From the NCBI GenBank assembly GCA_006384855.1, contig VCJN01002134.1:34020-98019 (forward strand): a DNA stretch of 64,000 nt. The letters are read 5' to 3'. The notes beneath the pieces are model-generated. The model was not told where the DNA came from and made no database searches. It saw only the letters and a program-made list of their open reading frames with translations. The stretch's first letter is position 1; each line of letters starts with the position of its first letter. This document shows, one piece after another, positions 23,381-33,600 of this stretch. This stretch comes from Tetraselmis striata. Lineage: Eukaryota > Chlorophyta > Chlorodendrophyceae > Chlorodendrales > Chlorodendraceae. Position numbers and translations under genes: made by a program.

Positions 23381-23590
23381 GTTTTGTCCCGGCTTTGACA
23401 GAGTTTCAGCCCCGGACGGCACAAACTACTTGTAGCCATCACGGCCCCCGCACTTTTTTTGTCCCAGTTTGGACAGAGTTTCAGCCCCCAATGGCGCAAA
23501 CTTCTTGTAACCATCCCGTTTCCTTCACTCTTGATTTGTCCCTGCTTGGACGGAATTGGTTTCCCCGACTTGGCACAAAATGAACCAACC
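23381..23590 (+). repeat. Right-end imperfect ~75-bp tandem repeats with palindromes
   Basis: Three imperfect units of about 75 bp start at about 23381, 23456 and 23533. Each opens with TTTGTCCC-N-GGAC-type palindromes (spacers CGGCTT, CAGTTT, CTGCTT) followed by a Cys-free, non-coding tail such as AGAGTTTCAGCCCC. They lie directly after the last exon of the methyltransferase-like gene and are the best candidate for the right terminus of the element. Confidence 0.6.
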
Positions 23591-23599
23591 GGCATTCAT

Positions 23600-25040
23600 A
23601 TTAGCTTGCAATCCCACTGCTGCCCCCAAACCCTAATTTAGACCTAACCACAATGCACCGCGTGCCTCGGGGCAAAATAGGTTGCATTACTGTTTAAACA
23701 TGTATATATCAGAAACCCGGGTATCGTCCGGCGCGTCTATGAGGGCGAACTTACCCCGGAGACCCGCTGCCCCAACGGCGAGGATGCCCGTCCATGTATG
23801 TTCCTTGTCGAGAGAGGCATACATGTTGGTGTCGGTCCTGCAGGTTGGAACCCACCCCGGCTCGAGATGTATGCACCCCCTCGCGATCAAACGCCGGGTG
23901 AGGTAACAGCTGAACCCCGTAGGGACGCCATCATACGCTGCGGACAGCTAGTTGGCCATATTGCTGGGCGAGGCGAGGAACCGTGGATATGGTGGGTAAC
24001 GCCGGGTGCCGGCGGCGGATGGGTGCTGATTGAGTGCATGGGTTTGGGTTCGGTAGGATAGGTGGGAGAAGCCGACAACTTTGCTGCACTACAAGTCGGT
24101 GGCGGACTATAGCCTTGACGTAGTCAGCCGCTTGTCTCACTGCTTGGGCTTGTGCATACGCGTACCGTCGAATTTAAAGCTCATTACGCCAGATGTTGCG
24201 ACCCATTCCCCGTTAAGGGGTTCCTACGGACGAATTGAGATCCTGTAGCAAATGTGTGTCAAATGTGTTCTCATGTAAACGCCAAATGCGGTCGCCATAC
24301 GGGATATTACGCTACGGCTACGCAGCAAGCCGGAGTGCGCTATATAACAACGGAGCGCGATGAGTAGTCGTCCAGGCGCGGTGCCGGACTTAGTTTTTTT
24401 GAAAGCAGCATCTGCGCCTACATCACGCACACTCGCACGCCCACGCCAGCCATCAGTACCGTAGCTGCTCCTCCCCTAGCACCCTCCATCATGGCCACGC
24501 ACGCCAAACTAATTCCATGCACCCCCGGCCTACGGCAAAGCTGTGAGGCTTGGAGCCATGACCATACCACTCGGTGCTCTGTATGTGCAGCATGGGCCGC
24601 ATCGTTGAGGACGTGTGGCAAGCATGTTCCGCGGCCATGCGACCAACAACCATATCCGCGTTCACCCAGAGCATCCTCAAGGCGAAGACGCGTTCGAATA
24701 TGCTCTCGCGGACATGATGAATAACTGCGCTGAGTGAAAGTAGTATGGCGAAGCCGCGGGAAGAAGAACTTGCTTGAGGCAGGTTTTCAAGTGTCCGACG
24801 GGGGTGTCGTCACGGTGTATTTTACCACGCGCGTACCCGACGCGACGCGTGTCCAGATTTTGAACCCAACACGCGAGCGCCCCCCCTACCTCCGTCGACG
24901 GTCCACCCCATACTCTCACAAGCCGGGGGCTGGAGTCCACCCTGAAAGGTACAGTGAGCCGGCGGGTGGCTGACATGATTGCGTAGAGGATTTGAAGTTC
25001 ACAGGCGTTGACCGCCATGTGCTGCGTTTTTGTTGTTGCG
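23600..25040. other. Region without recognised gene
   Basis: No exon with motif support was found. Open frames such as those near 23800-24060 and 24730-24970 lack recognisable domains and may be chance, although the second could belong to the unrecognised exons that follow. Confidence 0.3.
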
Positions 25041-25044
25041 CAGG

Positions 25045-25399
25045 ACAAGGCGCTGCGGTCGGCCGTCTTTGACGAATGCTGGCCGCGCGACACTCAGACG
25101 GGGATCCCTTACCCTCTGAAGAAGACGCAAAGGTTTCCCATCGCCGCGCCACCGTACATCGAGCGGATATGCTACGCTACTTTCAACTACCGTGCCGGCT
25201 ACACAGCCGAAAACCACATCTACGCCAAGGGTACCGTCATCGCCGCGTTCCGAGGGTACACCCCCCTCCCCCTTCCTCCCAGCCCCATTGCGACCATCTA
25301 TGTGGGTTGTGCTGACGGTGCACCTTGTGCTATACAGGAAGCAGGGGAACGCCAAGAACTACCTCGCTCGGCACTGCTATCAGAATGAGGGCAATAAGT
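25045..25399 (+). CDS. Unrecognised exons of an unknown gene
   Basis: An exon from about 25045 (acceptor TTGCGCAG) to about 25257 encodes a protein-like stretch with DECWPRDTQTGIPYPLKKTQ, PPYIERICYATFNY and YAKGTVIAAFRG. A second exon after ACAG near 25338 encodes KQGNAKNYLARHCYQNEGNK and a stop. Further protein-like sequence with EDRLAKALDLAEAW lies near 25430 in another frame. Composition (W, C, Y, balanced charges) argues for real coding origin. I do not recognise the family, and whether it is a host gene or a mobile fragment is open. Confidence 0.35.
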
Positions 25400-25718
25400 A
25401 GGTAGGAATAAGGGACTACCATTGCCGATCGAGGACCGACTCGCGAAGGCTCTCGACCTTGCAGAGGCATGGCAGCAGAGCGAGCTCGGGAGGAACTACC
25501 AAGCCTAGGAGGTCTGCGAGGTGACGCACGCCACACTCGGAAGCCGCAGGTGAGTCGCGTTTGTTTTTGCACTACTTGTTCGATTACACTACAGCCACCG
25601 CCGCGACAAGCAATCAACACGCATACCGACTTTCGCACTTGTTGTATCAGACCCTTGCCCAGTCCCTACATTTGGCGGTAATAAGCCGATCGTATCAAGT
25701 GTTCATCGCAACAAGGTA

Positions 25719-26279
25719 GTGTCGCTGCCGCTGGCGGGCACCGCTGCGTTTGGTTTGTGGTTTGTGGGCATGCTGAAGCAGCAGCAGAAGAGGGCGGGCG
25801 GCATCATCAAAAACAACACCAACGCGGTCAAGAACCAGGCCGCCATGCAAGCCTTCCCCGGCGACAACGTCGACGAGGCCGGAGGCTGGAGCCCCCGCGG
25901 CCAAGAAGGCCAAGTAGCCCGCCAAGCCGGCCGCTGGAGTGCCGGCCCGGGGCCGGGACGGTGCTGGGGCAAAGGCGGGCGGTGGGGCGTTCGGGTTGCG
26001 GGCCAGCCGCGAGGCCGCCGTGGCAGCAATAGCCGCGCGCTGCCGCCACCCGCGAGCAGCATGCCCGCCGCCGTGGCGATCCCGCCGGCCGAAACCGGAT
26101 GTAATTATTGGTTTCCGCCCGCCCATTGCGGCGCGCCTCGCCGCCCACTGCCGCGCGCCCACTCACTGGCACTGCCGCGCGCGTTGTCGCGGATTAGGCC
26201 AGAGCGCCGCGAGATTCTCGGGCTTCTAGAGCTAGATACGGATAGACCACTGCGGATATTACGTCGGGATGACATGTAA
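25719..26279 (+). CDS. Open frame with possible membrane segment, unknown
   Basis: The frame begins with a hydrophobic stretch (LPLAGTAAFGLWFVGMLK) followed by KQQQKRAGGIIKNNTNAVKN, then becomes Gly/Arg/Pro-rich low complexity. The first 60 residues look protein-like; the rest looks like GC-rich noise. It might be a terminal exon of the gene at 25.0-25.4 kb. Confidence 0.25.
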   Translation: MSLPLAGTAAFGLWFVGMLKQQQKRAGGIIKNNTNAVKNQAAMQAFPGDNVDEAGGWSPRGQEGQVARQAGRWSAGPGPGRCWGKGGRWGVRVAGQPRGRRGSNSRALPPPASSMPAAVAIPPAETGCNYWFPPAHCGAPRRPLPRAHSLALPRALSRIRPERREILGLLELDTDRPLRILRRDDM

Positions 26280-27658
26280 TATGCGCCAAATGGACTTTAT
26301 TACGACGAGTATGTCACGGAATGACTACAGACGAGTGTCATTATGGTGGCAATAATACGGGGTAAATTCAGGGTATAATACATGCTGATTGTGAGGAGGT
26401 CCGGGAGCCTAGTGTATGAATCGTTGAAGTGTCTCTTCTTCCTCGACACACTATTGGGGTCACCGGCGTTCCGCGTGGGTAGGTGGCGGCAACCAGATGT
26501 ATCCACCGTCGTCATAGGAATCACCCGGCGATGGTGCACCTGTACCGGAAGGATAACCGTGAAGTGGAGATAGAAAAGCCACCTCAATGGAGTCGGAAGG
26601 GGTATCGTCGATAAACGCAGGTGTCGGCGGTAGGTGTTCTTTCGGGCGCTCATGGCGACAACAAAGGCATCATGAAGCGGTAGGGAGACGGGGGCGAAAC
26701 AACGCAGAACTGTCAACATTACCTCCGGGCTCGTTGCCGCTGGGCCGAACTCCGTTGCCTTCCTCCACGACGACTTGAACTGCTGCACGTTGTCGAAAAT
26801 GAGGCTCACGCATACTTACAGAACGCAACCAATCGGTTTCGTTATGGGCATGGTGGAGGTGGCTGTTGTGACGATAGTGGGTGTTGTGATGCCCAATAGC
26901 GGCCCGCGGCCAACGTTTTGTGGGGGGTGTATCGAGCGAATGGAGCCTCTAAAACCGACGTGGCGCCGCCAAGGATAGCGCGCGCACGGAGACATGGGGC
27001 CAGTTGCGGCCGTACGCGTCGCTACGACTTCTCCAGTCCAGTATTAAGTACTGTTTGGGATTCAGAATCTTGTTTTGCCGATATCCGGTTTTACACTCCC
27101 CGCCCCCCCCCCCCCCCCTCCTTTTTGAGGGAGGAAAAATAGCTAAATCAAACTGGCCTTTCTACATTAAATATTACTGCGTTGATGCAAAGCAACTAGC
27201 GCTACTAGCGGCGATTTTCGTCCCCCATGCAGTTGCAAGAATCTTTAAACGCAATAAATGGTACGGTATGGGCAAGGCCTTGGGCGGAAAAAAAAAGGCC
27301 TTGCGCCGCCCAGCGGGCCGGGTCTAACGAAATACCCGTATGTACCACGACGGTACCAGTAGGCGGCAACGTCACCCCGCCGTCGCATCGTGCTACCAAG
27401 GGGCATCAGCACACCCAGGGCAGGCGTGCTTGGGCGGCCCGCTCTGCGCAAACTTCCCGCCGCAGCGACCGCAGACTCCCACCGGACAGGCAGCGCGCGG
27501 GTGTAGTAGTCGCTAAATAAGCGGGCGGAACGCAGCGCATAACCAACCAGAGGCGGCAGGCGGCAACTCTGTGCCGGTACTTTGGGCGAGGGTACGAGAG
27601 AGGGGAGGAAGCCAAGGGCGGCCGAGGGCGACAGGCGGAGACGGACACGCGGGGGGCG
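26280..27658. other. Intergenic region upstream of the M20 peptidase
   Basis: I see no supported gene. A C tract lies near 27106. The last 200 bp before 27659 are GC-rich and may be the promoter and 5' UTR of the M20 peptidase gene. Confidence 0.35.
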
Positions 27659-30600
27659 ATGGCAGGTGGCCGGCTTCTGGCGCTGCCCGCGGCGGCAGCG
27701 GCGGTCGTGGCGGCCTCCGTTGCCTGGGCGCTGCTGCACGAGCAGCAGCTGGAGCGCGAGGCGGCAGCAGGCCGGGTGGCGCCGCTGCCGGCGGGCGAGT
27801 TCGCTGCCGCCGACCCAGGCACCCCCCCCCCCCCTGCCGCGCTGCCCCTCGCCACCCCCCAGGCCGCTGTCGCCGACCCTGCCACCTTCCTTTATTTTCA
27901 ATATAAGGATAACTTAACACTGTCAGCCAGCGATGACCCGAGCCGTGCCCTGGCGACACCGACAGAGGGCGCGGTGGCGCGGCTGAGTGGCGCGCTCGCC
28001 ATCAAGACGGTGGCCAACTGGTCCGCACCCAACCACGTGTCGGAGGAGGCGCCCTTCCGCGAGTTCCATGCCTTCCTGGCGGATGCCTTTCCGTCGGTCT
28101 GGCAGGCTCTGGACGTGGAGACGGTGCGTGGCGGTGCTTGCCAAGGGGAGAAACTTGCGCTTGGTTGGGGATGGGCCGATGCGTTGGGGCCTGCCGGGCC
28201 GCCGCGGCAGCGAGAAGACTGCGATTAAGCCCCTTCCCTACCTGACAAAGGTCGGATACATACGCAACTATCACTGAGCTATAGGGAACATTCCTATAGG
28301 TTGCATGCAAGCCTAATCTCAGACTCATGTTACGGGTTCCTATTGTAGGCGGTGCGTTATAATTCCAATTGGAATTATAGGACCTGCGAACCCAAAAAGA
28401 TGTTAGGGGTAAATACCAAAGTATCAATCGGGCCGCTAGCTGGCTGCCCTTTCTGGCAGAAAAAGTATGCCGTGTCAAGCTGCGGGCTCGCTCTGAGCTT
28501 GTCGCTGAACTGCTCAAATATGAATGCTGTAGTCCCTCCCCCCTGGGCAGGGCTCTCATGTATAGATCCCGACATGTATCTCAGCCGCGGCATACGTATT
28601 CCGTATCCCTTTCCCCTAAGATCTGAGACCCCCCCCCCCCCCCCCCTCCAACACCGTTCCCCTTCCCCCCATCCTCCCCGGCCCACCTCCTTTGCGCCCT
28701 GCCATGGTTCCGGGGCTGGCTGCCAGGTGAGCACGCACAGCCTGGTGCTCACGTGGGCGGGGCGCAACGCCACCGCGCCGCCCGGCCTGCTGCTGAGCCA
28801 CTTCGACGTGGTGCCGGTGGACCCGCTGGACGAGCCGGCATGGGCGCAGCCGCCCTTTGCGGGCCGCGTGGCCGGCGGCTTCGTGTGGGGCCGCGGCGCG
28901 CTGGACACCAAGATCAGCCTGCTGGGCATCCTTGAGGCCGTGAGGGACCTGCTGGCGGAGGGGTGCGCACCCCCTCCCTGTTGAACACTGTAGTAATCGC
29001 TGCTTCAGTGCTGAGAAAATCTGCCGTCATTCTTTGGATCATTGGAACTGCTGCACGTATGAAGTGTAGGCGGATAGGCCGGCTGGTCCCACTTTGCCTA
29101 GGCCGTCTGTCCAGATACGAGTGTAGAGTAGGATTGTAGGAGACAGACATTATAGGAGTCCTCTATCCAGTCAAATTACTTACTCTTACTCTTAATAGGC
29201 CATCCCTTACTCTTCCTTTCCAGTTGAAGTCAGCGATCCCGTCTGATATGCGAGAGGCCTGTGGTTCCAATCCTGCTCCATTCGCTGCGAGCAGTTCCAA
29301 GTAACGGCATGCCTTTTGTTCGGCCGAGGTATTGATCGAATTAGCTAGGCCTAACCTACGACGGTGTGTGGATGGCGTCCGCGGAGGATTGGCTAGGTCA
29401 CGGAGTGGACACATAGGGTTCTGGCCCTGGTCCGGGGGTAATTCCCTTTTTTTTTTACCTATTTTTGTCTGGTAATGGGCCAGCGAGAAATATTCTTATA
29501 TTACCTTTCCCGAGGTGCCATGATGATTCCCCGGCTTGAATTCCCTCAAAGGATAGTCAATTCGACGGTCTTGATTACGATCATCATCGGGGTGTCACGA
29601 AACCATGGGTCCTTGGTGTCTTTTCTGGTGGCTCCTTAGTTATTCATAGTGAAGAACCCCCTTGGTTTTGGCGCCAATCGGTAGAGTGACACCCCATCTA
29701 CATGTATACAATGCTCTAGTAGGATAGACTGTATGCCTTGCGCTGCTGCGTAGAATACATGACTTAGTGGCTGAATGCTAAGGAACCAGCTTGAGTATGG
29801 GGAACGGGGGGGGGAGCGCAACGCCCCGGCTGCTCCCGCCGGTCAGCCCTCAAAACACTAGATGTCCCTTGAAAGCCCCCCCCTCCCCCCCCCCCCCCCC
29901 CCCCCCCACCTACCTCTTCCAAATCTCCACGCTTCCTCCCCCTCCTGCACTGACTTCCCTCGCGCATGACAGGTTCCAGCCGGAGCGCACGCTCATCCTG
30001 GCATTCGGGCACGACGAGGAGGTGGGCGGCCAGCACGGCGCGGCGGCCATCGTGCGCCACCTGCAGGCGCGCGGCGTCCACAAGGCCGCGTTTGTGCTGG
30101 ACGAGGGCGGCGCCGTCATGCTGGAGGGCTTCCGCCCCTTCACTGCCAAGCCCGTCGCCGTCATCGGCACCGCGGAGAAGGTTGCCCCCCCCCCCCCCCC
30201 CTCGGCCCCCCTCTCCCCCCTCCCGCATGGAGTGGTATATTGAGTTGTTTCGGAACGGTGTGGTTTTGCAGTAGTCTCACATTCTGTCTGGCTGAGCCTG
30301 AGTGATCACCCTGGCAGCTGCAAGCTCAGCAGGCTGCGCGTCCCTTCGCACTGGGCACATGATGAGCTGCAATGTTGCACCCGCATTGACCGATGCTGGC
30401 TGTGCTGCTATTGCCTTGTTCGCATTGCTGCATGTTACACCATGCAGGGAATGGCCAACATCGAGATGGAGGTGACCACGAAAGGCGGCCACGCGTCCAT
30501 GCCACCACTGGACGGCTCTTCGGTGCGCAGACCAGCCTCCCTCTTCGCGCCATGAATGGGGTAGGACCAAGCTAATTTGTGTTGGGTATCCAATAAGCCC

Positions 30601-33600
30601 CCGGATTTAACAACGGTGTCTACTCACAGTCCGACACACCTGCGGGCTGCATTGACGTACTCTAAACCCTTTCCCGGGCATGGCAACGCTGGCCATTTGG
30701 AGCGGTATCAGGTCTCCTTTTGTCCAACGTAGCTGGGGAACATAGGTCTTCTTCCCACTTGATTGCCTGAGTAGTGTACCTACAAATTTACCCGTCACCC
30801 ATCGCATCTCAATCTCTACCGCGATGTGTATCTGTATTCGTGTATCCCGCCTGGTCCGGTTAGATTGAGAGGTATACCTCTCGACCGGGGGTAAGTTACT
30901 GACTTGGCGCTGTGCCGGGCTGCCTGGTGGGCGGCTGTCTACTCCGCCGTTGACAGGTGGGAAGCATCGTGAGCCGTGTCCTGGGCCGCATCGACAGGGC
31001 GCCCATCAACCCGGCCATGCTGCCGCCCACGGGCGACCTCCTGCGCGCCATGGCGCCAGAGGCGCCGCTGCTGCTCCGCCCGCTGCTGCGCAACGTTGGC
31101 CACCCTGTGCTGGGGAAGCTCGTGGCGCAGGTCCCCCCCCCCCCCCCCCCCCGCCCCCCCCCGCCCCGCCCTTTCCCTTCCTTCTGTCCCCGAGAGAGAG
31201 AGAAGAAACAGGTTATTTTATCGCTGTGATCCTGTCTGATTTCTGGTGGGTGTGACGCTGACTGGCAACAGCAATAATTGTTTCAGATGCCTGTAACATT
31301 GGTATGGCAACCATCGAATAAAGTTAGTATATTTTATAAAACACCATGCCCTTTATGGGTAATGGCATTGAGGCGTGGATCATGCAAAACATCAAACTTC
31401 AGAATCTGATGCCATCACACGTATTTGTGTTATTTCAAAATTCAAATTGGCGTTCTCCTGAGGCCCGATGCGCACTTGGTAGCGAAACACATACTTCATA
31501 ACATACCCTGTACTCTTGCTCCGGCGCGGGGGCCATGCGCACCTCCGCTTTGTTATTAGTTCGTGACGCGGCATAACGGCCGCATCTGTCTCACCCCCTT
31601 CCCCTGTACCCCTCCCCCTGCTAGGTGATGGGCGCTGTGTCACCAGAGGCGTCCTCCATGACCCGCACCACAGTGGCCACCACGGTTGTCAAGTCGGGCG
31701 TGGCGCAGAACGTGCTGCCGCAGTACGCATTCGTCAACTTCAATGCACGGATCATGCCGGGTGCGGCGGTGTGTATGGGTTTTAGGGAACCTCTCAATCC
31801 CTCCCCCCCCCCCCCCCCCCCCCCCCGCCCTTTATTTGGAATTATAACTCACTGCTACCAGTATTGGTATGGGTGCTGTTCATTTTGTTGATAAACTTTG
31901 GGCAGATTTGATGAATGTGTACAACTGTACACAGTCATTGGCTTTCACATCTTCGGGCACGACCAGTTGAAGCTCCAATACCTAGTGACCTAGTAATCTC
32001 TTGGTAATGATCTTAGGGTCGCCATCGATCTGGTCATTTTATGCGGCTGCTGAGGCGGTCCGTCCGCCGCAGTACAGAATACATCAGGAATAATCTTCCT
32101 GATAATTCTGAACGCTAGTCGCTACATATTTCATCAGGCAGGAATAGTCGCTACATATTCCCTGCTGACATCAGCATGGATTCTCGCCGGCGGTAGGAAA
32201 CTGCCATATTAATGGGTACTTTACCGGCTAGTAGTCGCCACGTCGTCGATGGCTATTCGCGCTAAGTCGTAGTGTGGCGTACCCTCGTCGGACCGTGTAG
32301 CGACACTGCTGAACTAACTCATCGGCGTCTGGTCGCTAATTCGTGGACGGACTCGGGACATCTACCACTCCGGATCTGCGGATGCGGGATGCGGGCCGCG
32401 TTTTAAGGCGGCTTGCTGTGTTGATCTTTTAGTCCTGCTTTTAGCTGTGGATTCGTTACTGGCCTTTTTGTAATTCACACCAGTACTGCATAACATCCAT
32501 ACATTTCATCTTGAATACAAATGGATAGGGCTATATGCTGCTCGACATAAGGATTTTATATAGCGACTACGGATGATATACGCTGCCCTGTTTTTCCCCC
32601 GACCCCGGGACAGGACTGCCCGGTTATCATCCGCAGTTGCAGATTTTTCGTACTGGTGGTAGTAATCGTACAGGGAAACCGTCCTGCTCCGGCCCCGATC
32701 TGACAATGCTACGGATCCGCCAGCAGATTTAAAAATGACGCATGTTTAAAAACCGGTACGACAAATACAATGGGAAGACAGATGCATAGTCGCTATAAGG
32801 ATTACGGGCGCGGTACCGATCGGATGAGGCACTACGAACAGCCGCTGCTGTATCATCATCACTGATCACGCCGCTCTCCTGTACTGCAAAGGCATCTTTC
32901 GCGGATGTGGCGAACTGTACTGCAAAAGTACTGCTTTTAGCACGTTTTAGCGGTGGATATTCAGCGGGGATATTTGTTACTAGCACTTTTGCAATTCAAA
33001 CGCACACCTGTGAATACGAACTATTCGTATACTTCGTATTCGCCACGTCGTAGGATATACTACTCGTATTACGAGCTTAATTACTGATCCTCATAGCGAC
33101 CATTATTAATATTTTAAATATGTACATATAGTGGGAGCGATGCGCTGGGTGCTACCTGTACTGGTACTATACGGCTCCGGTGACAACTACCATAGGTACC
33201 AGTACAGTAGCCGTGCGTACTGGTATTTTCTTGAATGTTGCATCTAGCACATGTACTCAATACCAGTACAGTAGTTGTGCTGGTACGTCACGCCACAGGC
33301 GGTATGATATTATTATTTGAGATACCTGTAGGACGAGTTCTACACCCCTCCACATAAGCCCGTGTTTTGCATTTTCGATCGCAAAGCGCATGCATGGGCG
33401 AGGATAACGCCGGCTGCATGTGCATACATGCTAACTACAGTGGGAATAGTTCGGGCAAACGCCTATTGTGCGCTTTATATCCACCCGCGCGACAACACGA
33501 TCACTTGTGGGCGCCCTTTTAAAACGCGAAATCGGTGCATGATGCGTTGGCGCTAGAAAATTGTGGGTTGTGCCAACCGTCCAAACCTATGGAAATAGCG

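Larger units (their letters stand above)
11300..23590. mobile_element. Candidate composite transposon: DUF7869-type transposase plus DNA-methyltransferase-like gene
   Basis: I propose one element of about 12.3 kb. It holds a minus-strand transposase-like gene (15508 to 11365) and a divergent plus-strand gene with methyltransferase motifs (16063 to about 23350). Both carry the same 24-bp arrays in introns. Palindromes TTTTGTCC-N6-GGACAAAA or close relatives occur at 11313-11330, 12034-12055, 23382-23401, 23457-23476 and 23534-23552. The outermost pair of CATTTTGT at about 11309 and ACAAAATG at about 23577-23584 could be degenerate terminal inverted repeats. No target duplication is clear, so the ends are approximate. 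Unity of the element is inferred from shared motifs. Confidence 0.5.

Noticed and set aside
25695-26172. Minus-strand GC-rich open frames around 25.7-26.2 kb
   Set aside because: Ala/Arg/Pro-rich low complexity typical of high-GC noise, with overlapping frames of the same quality.
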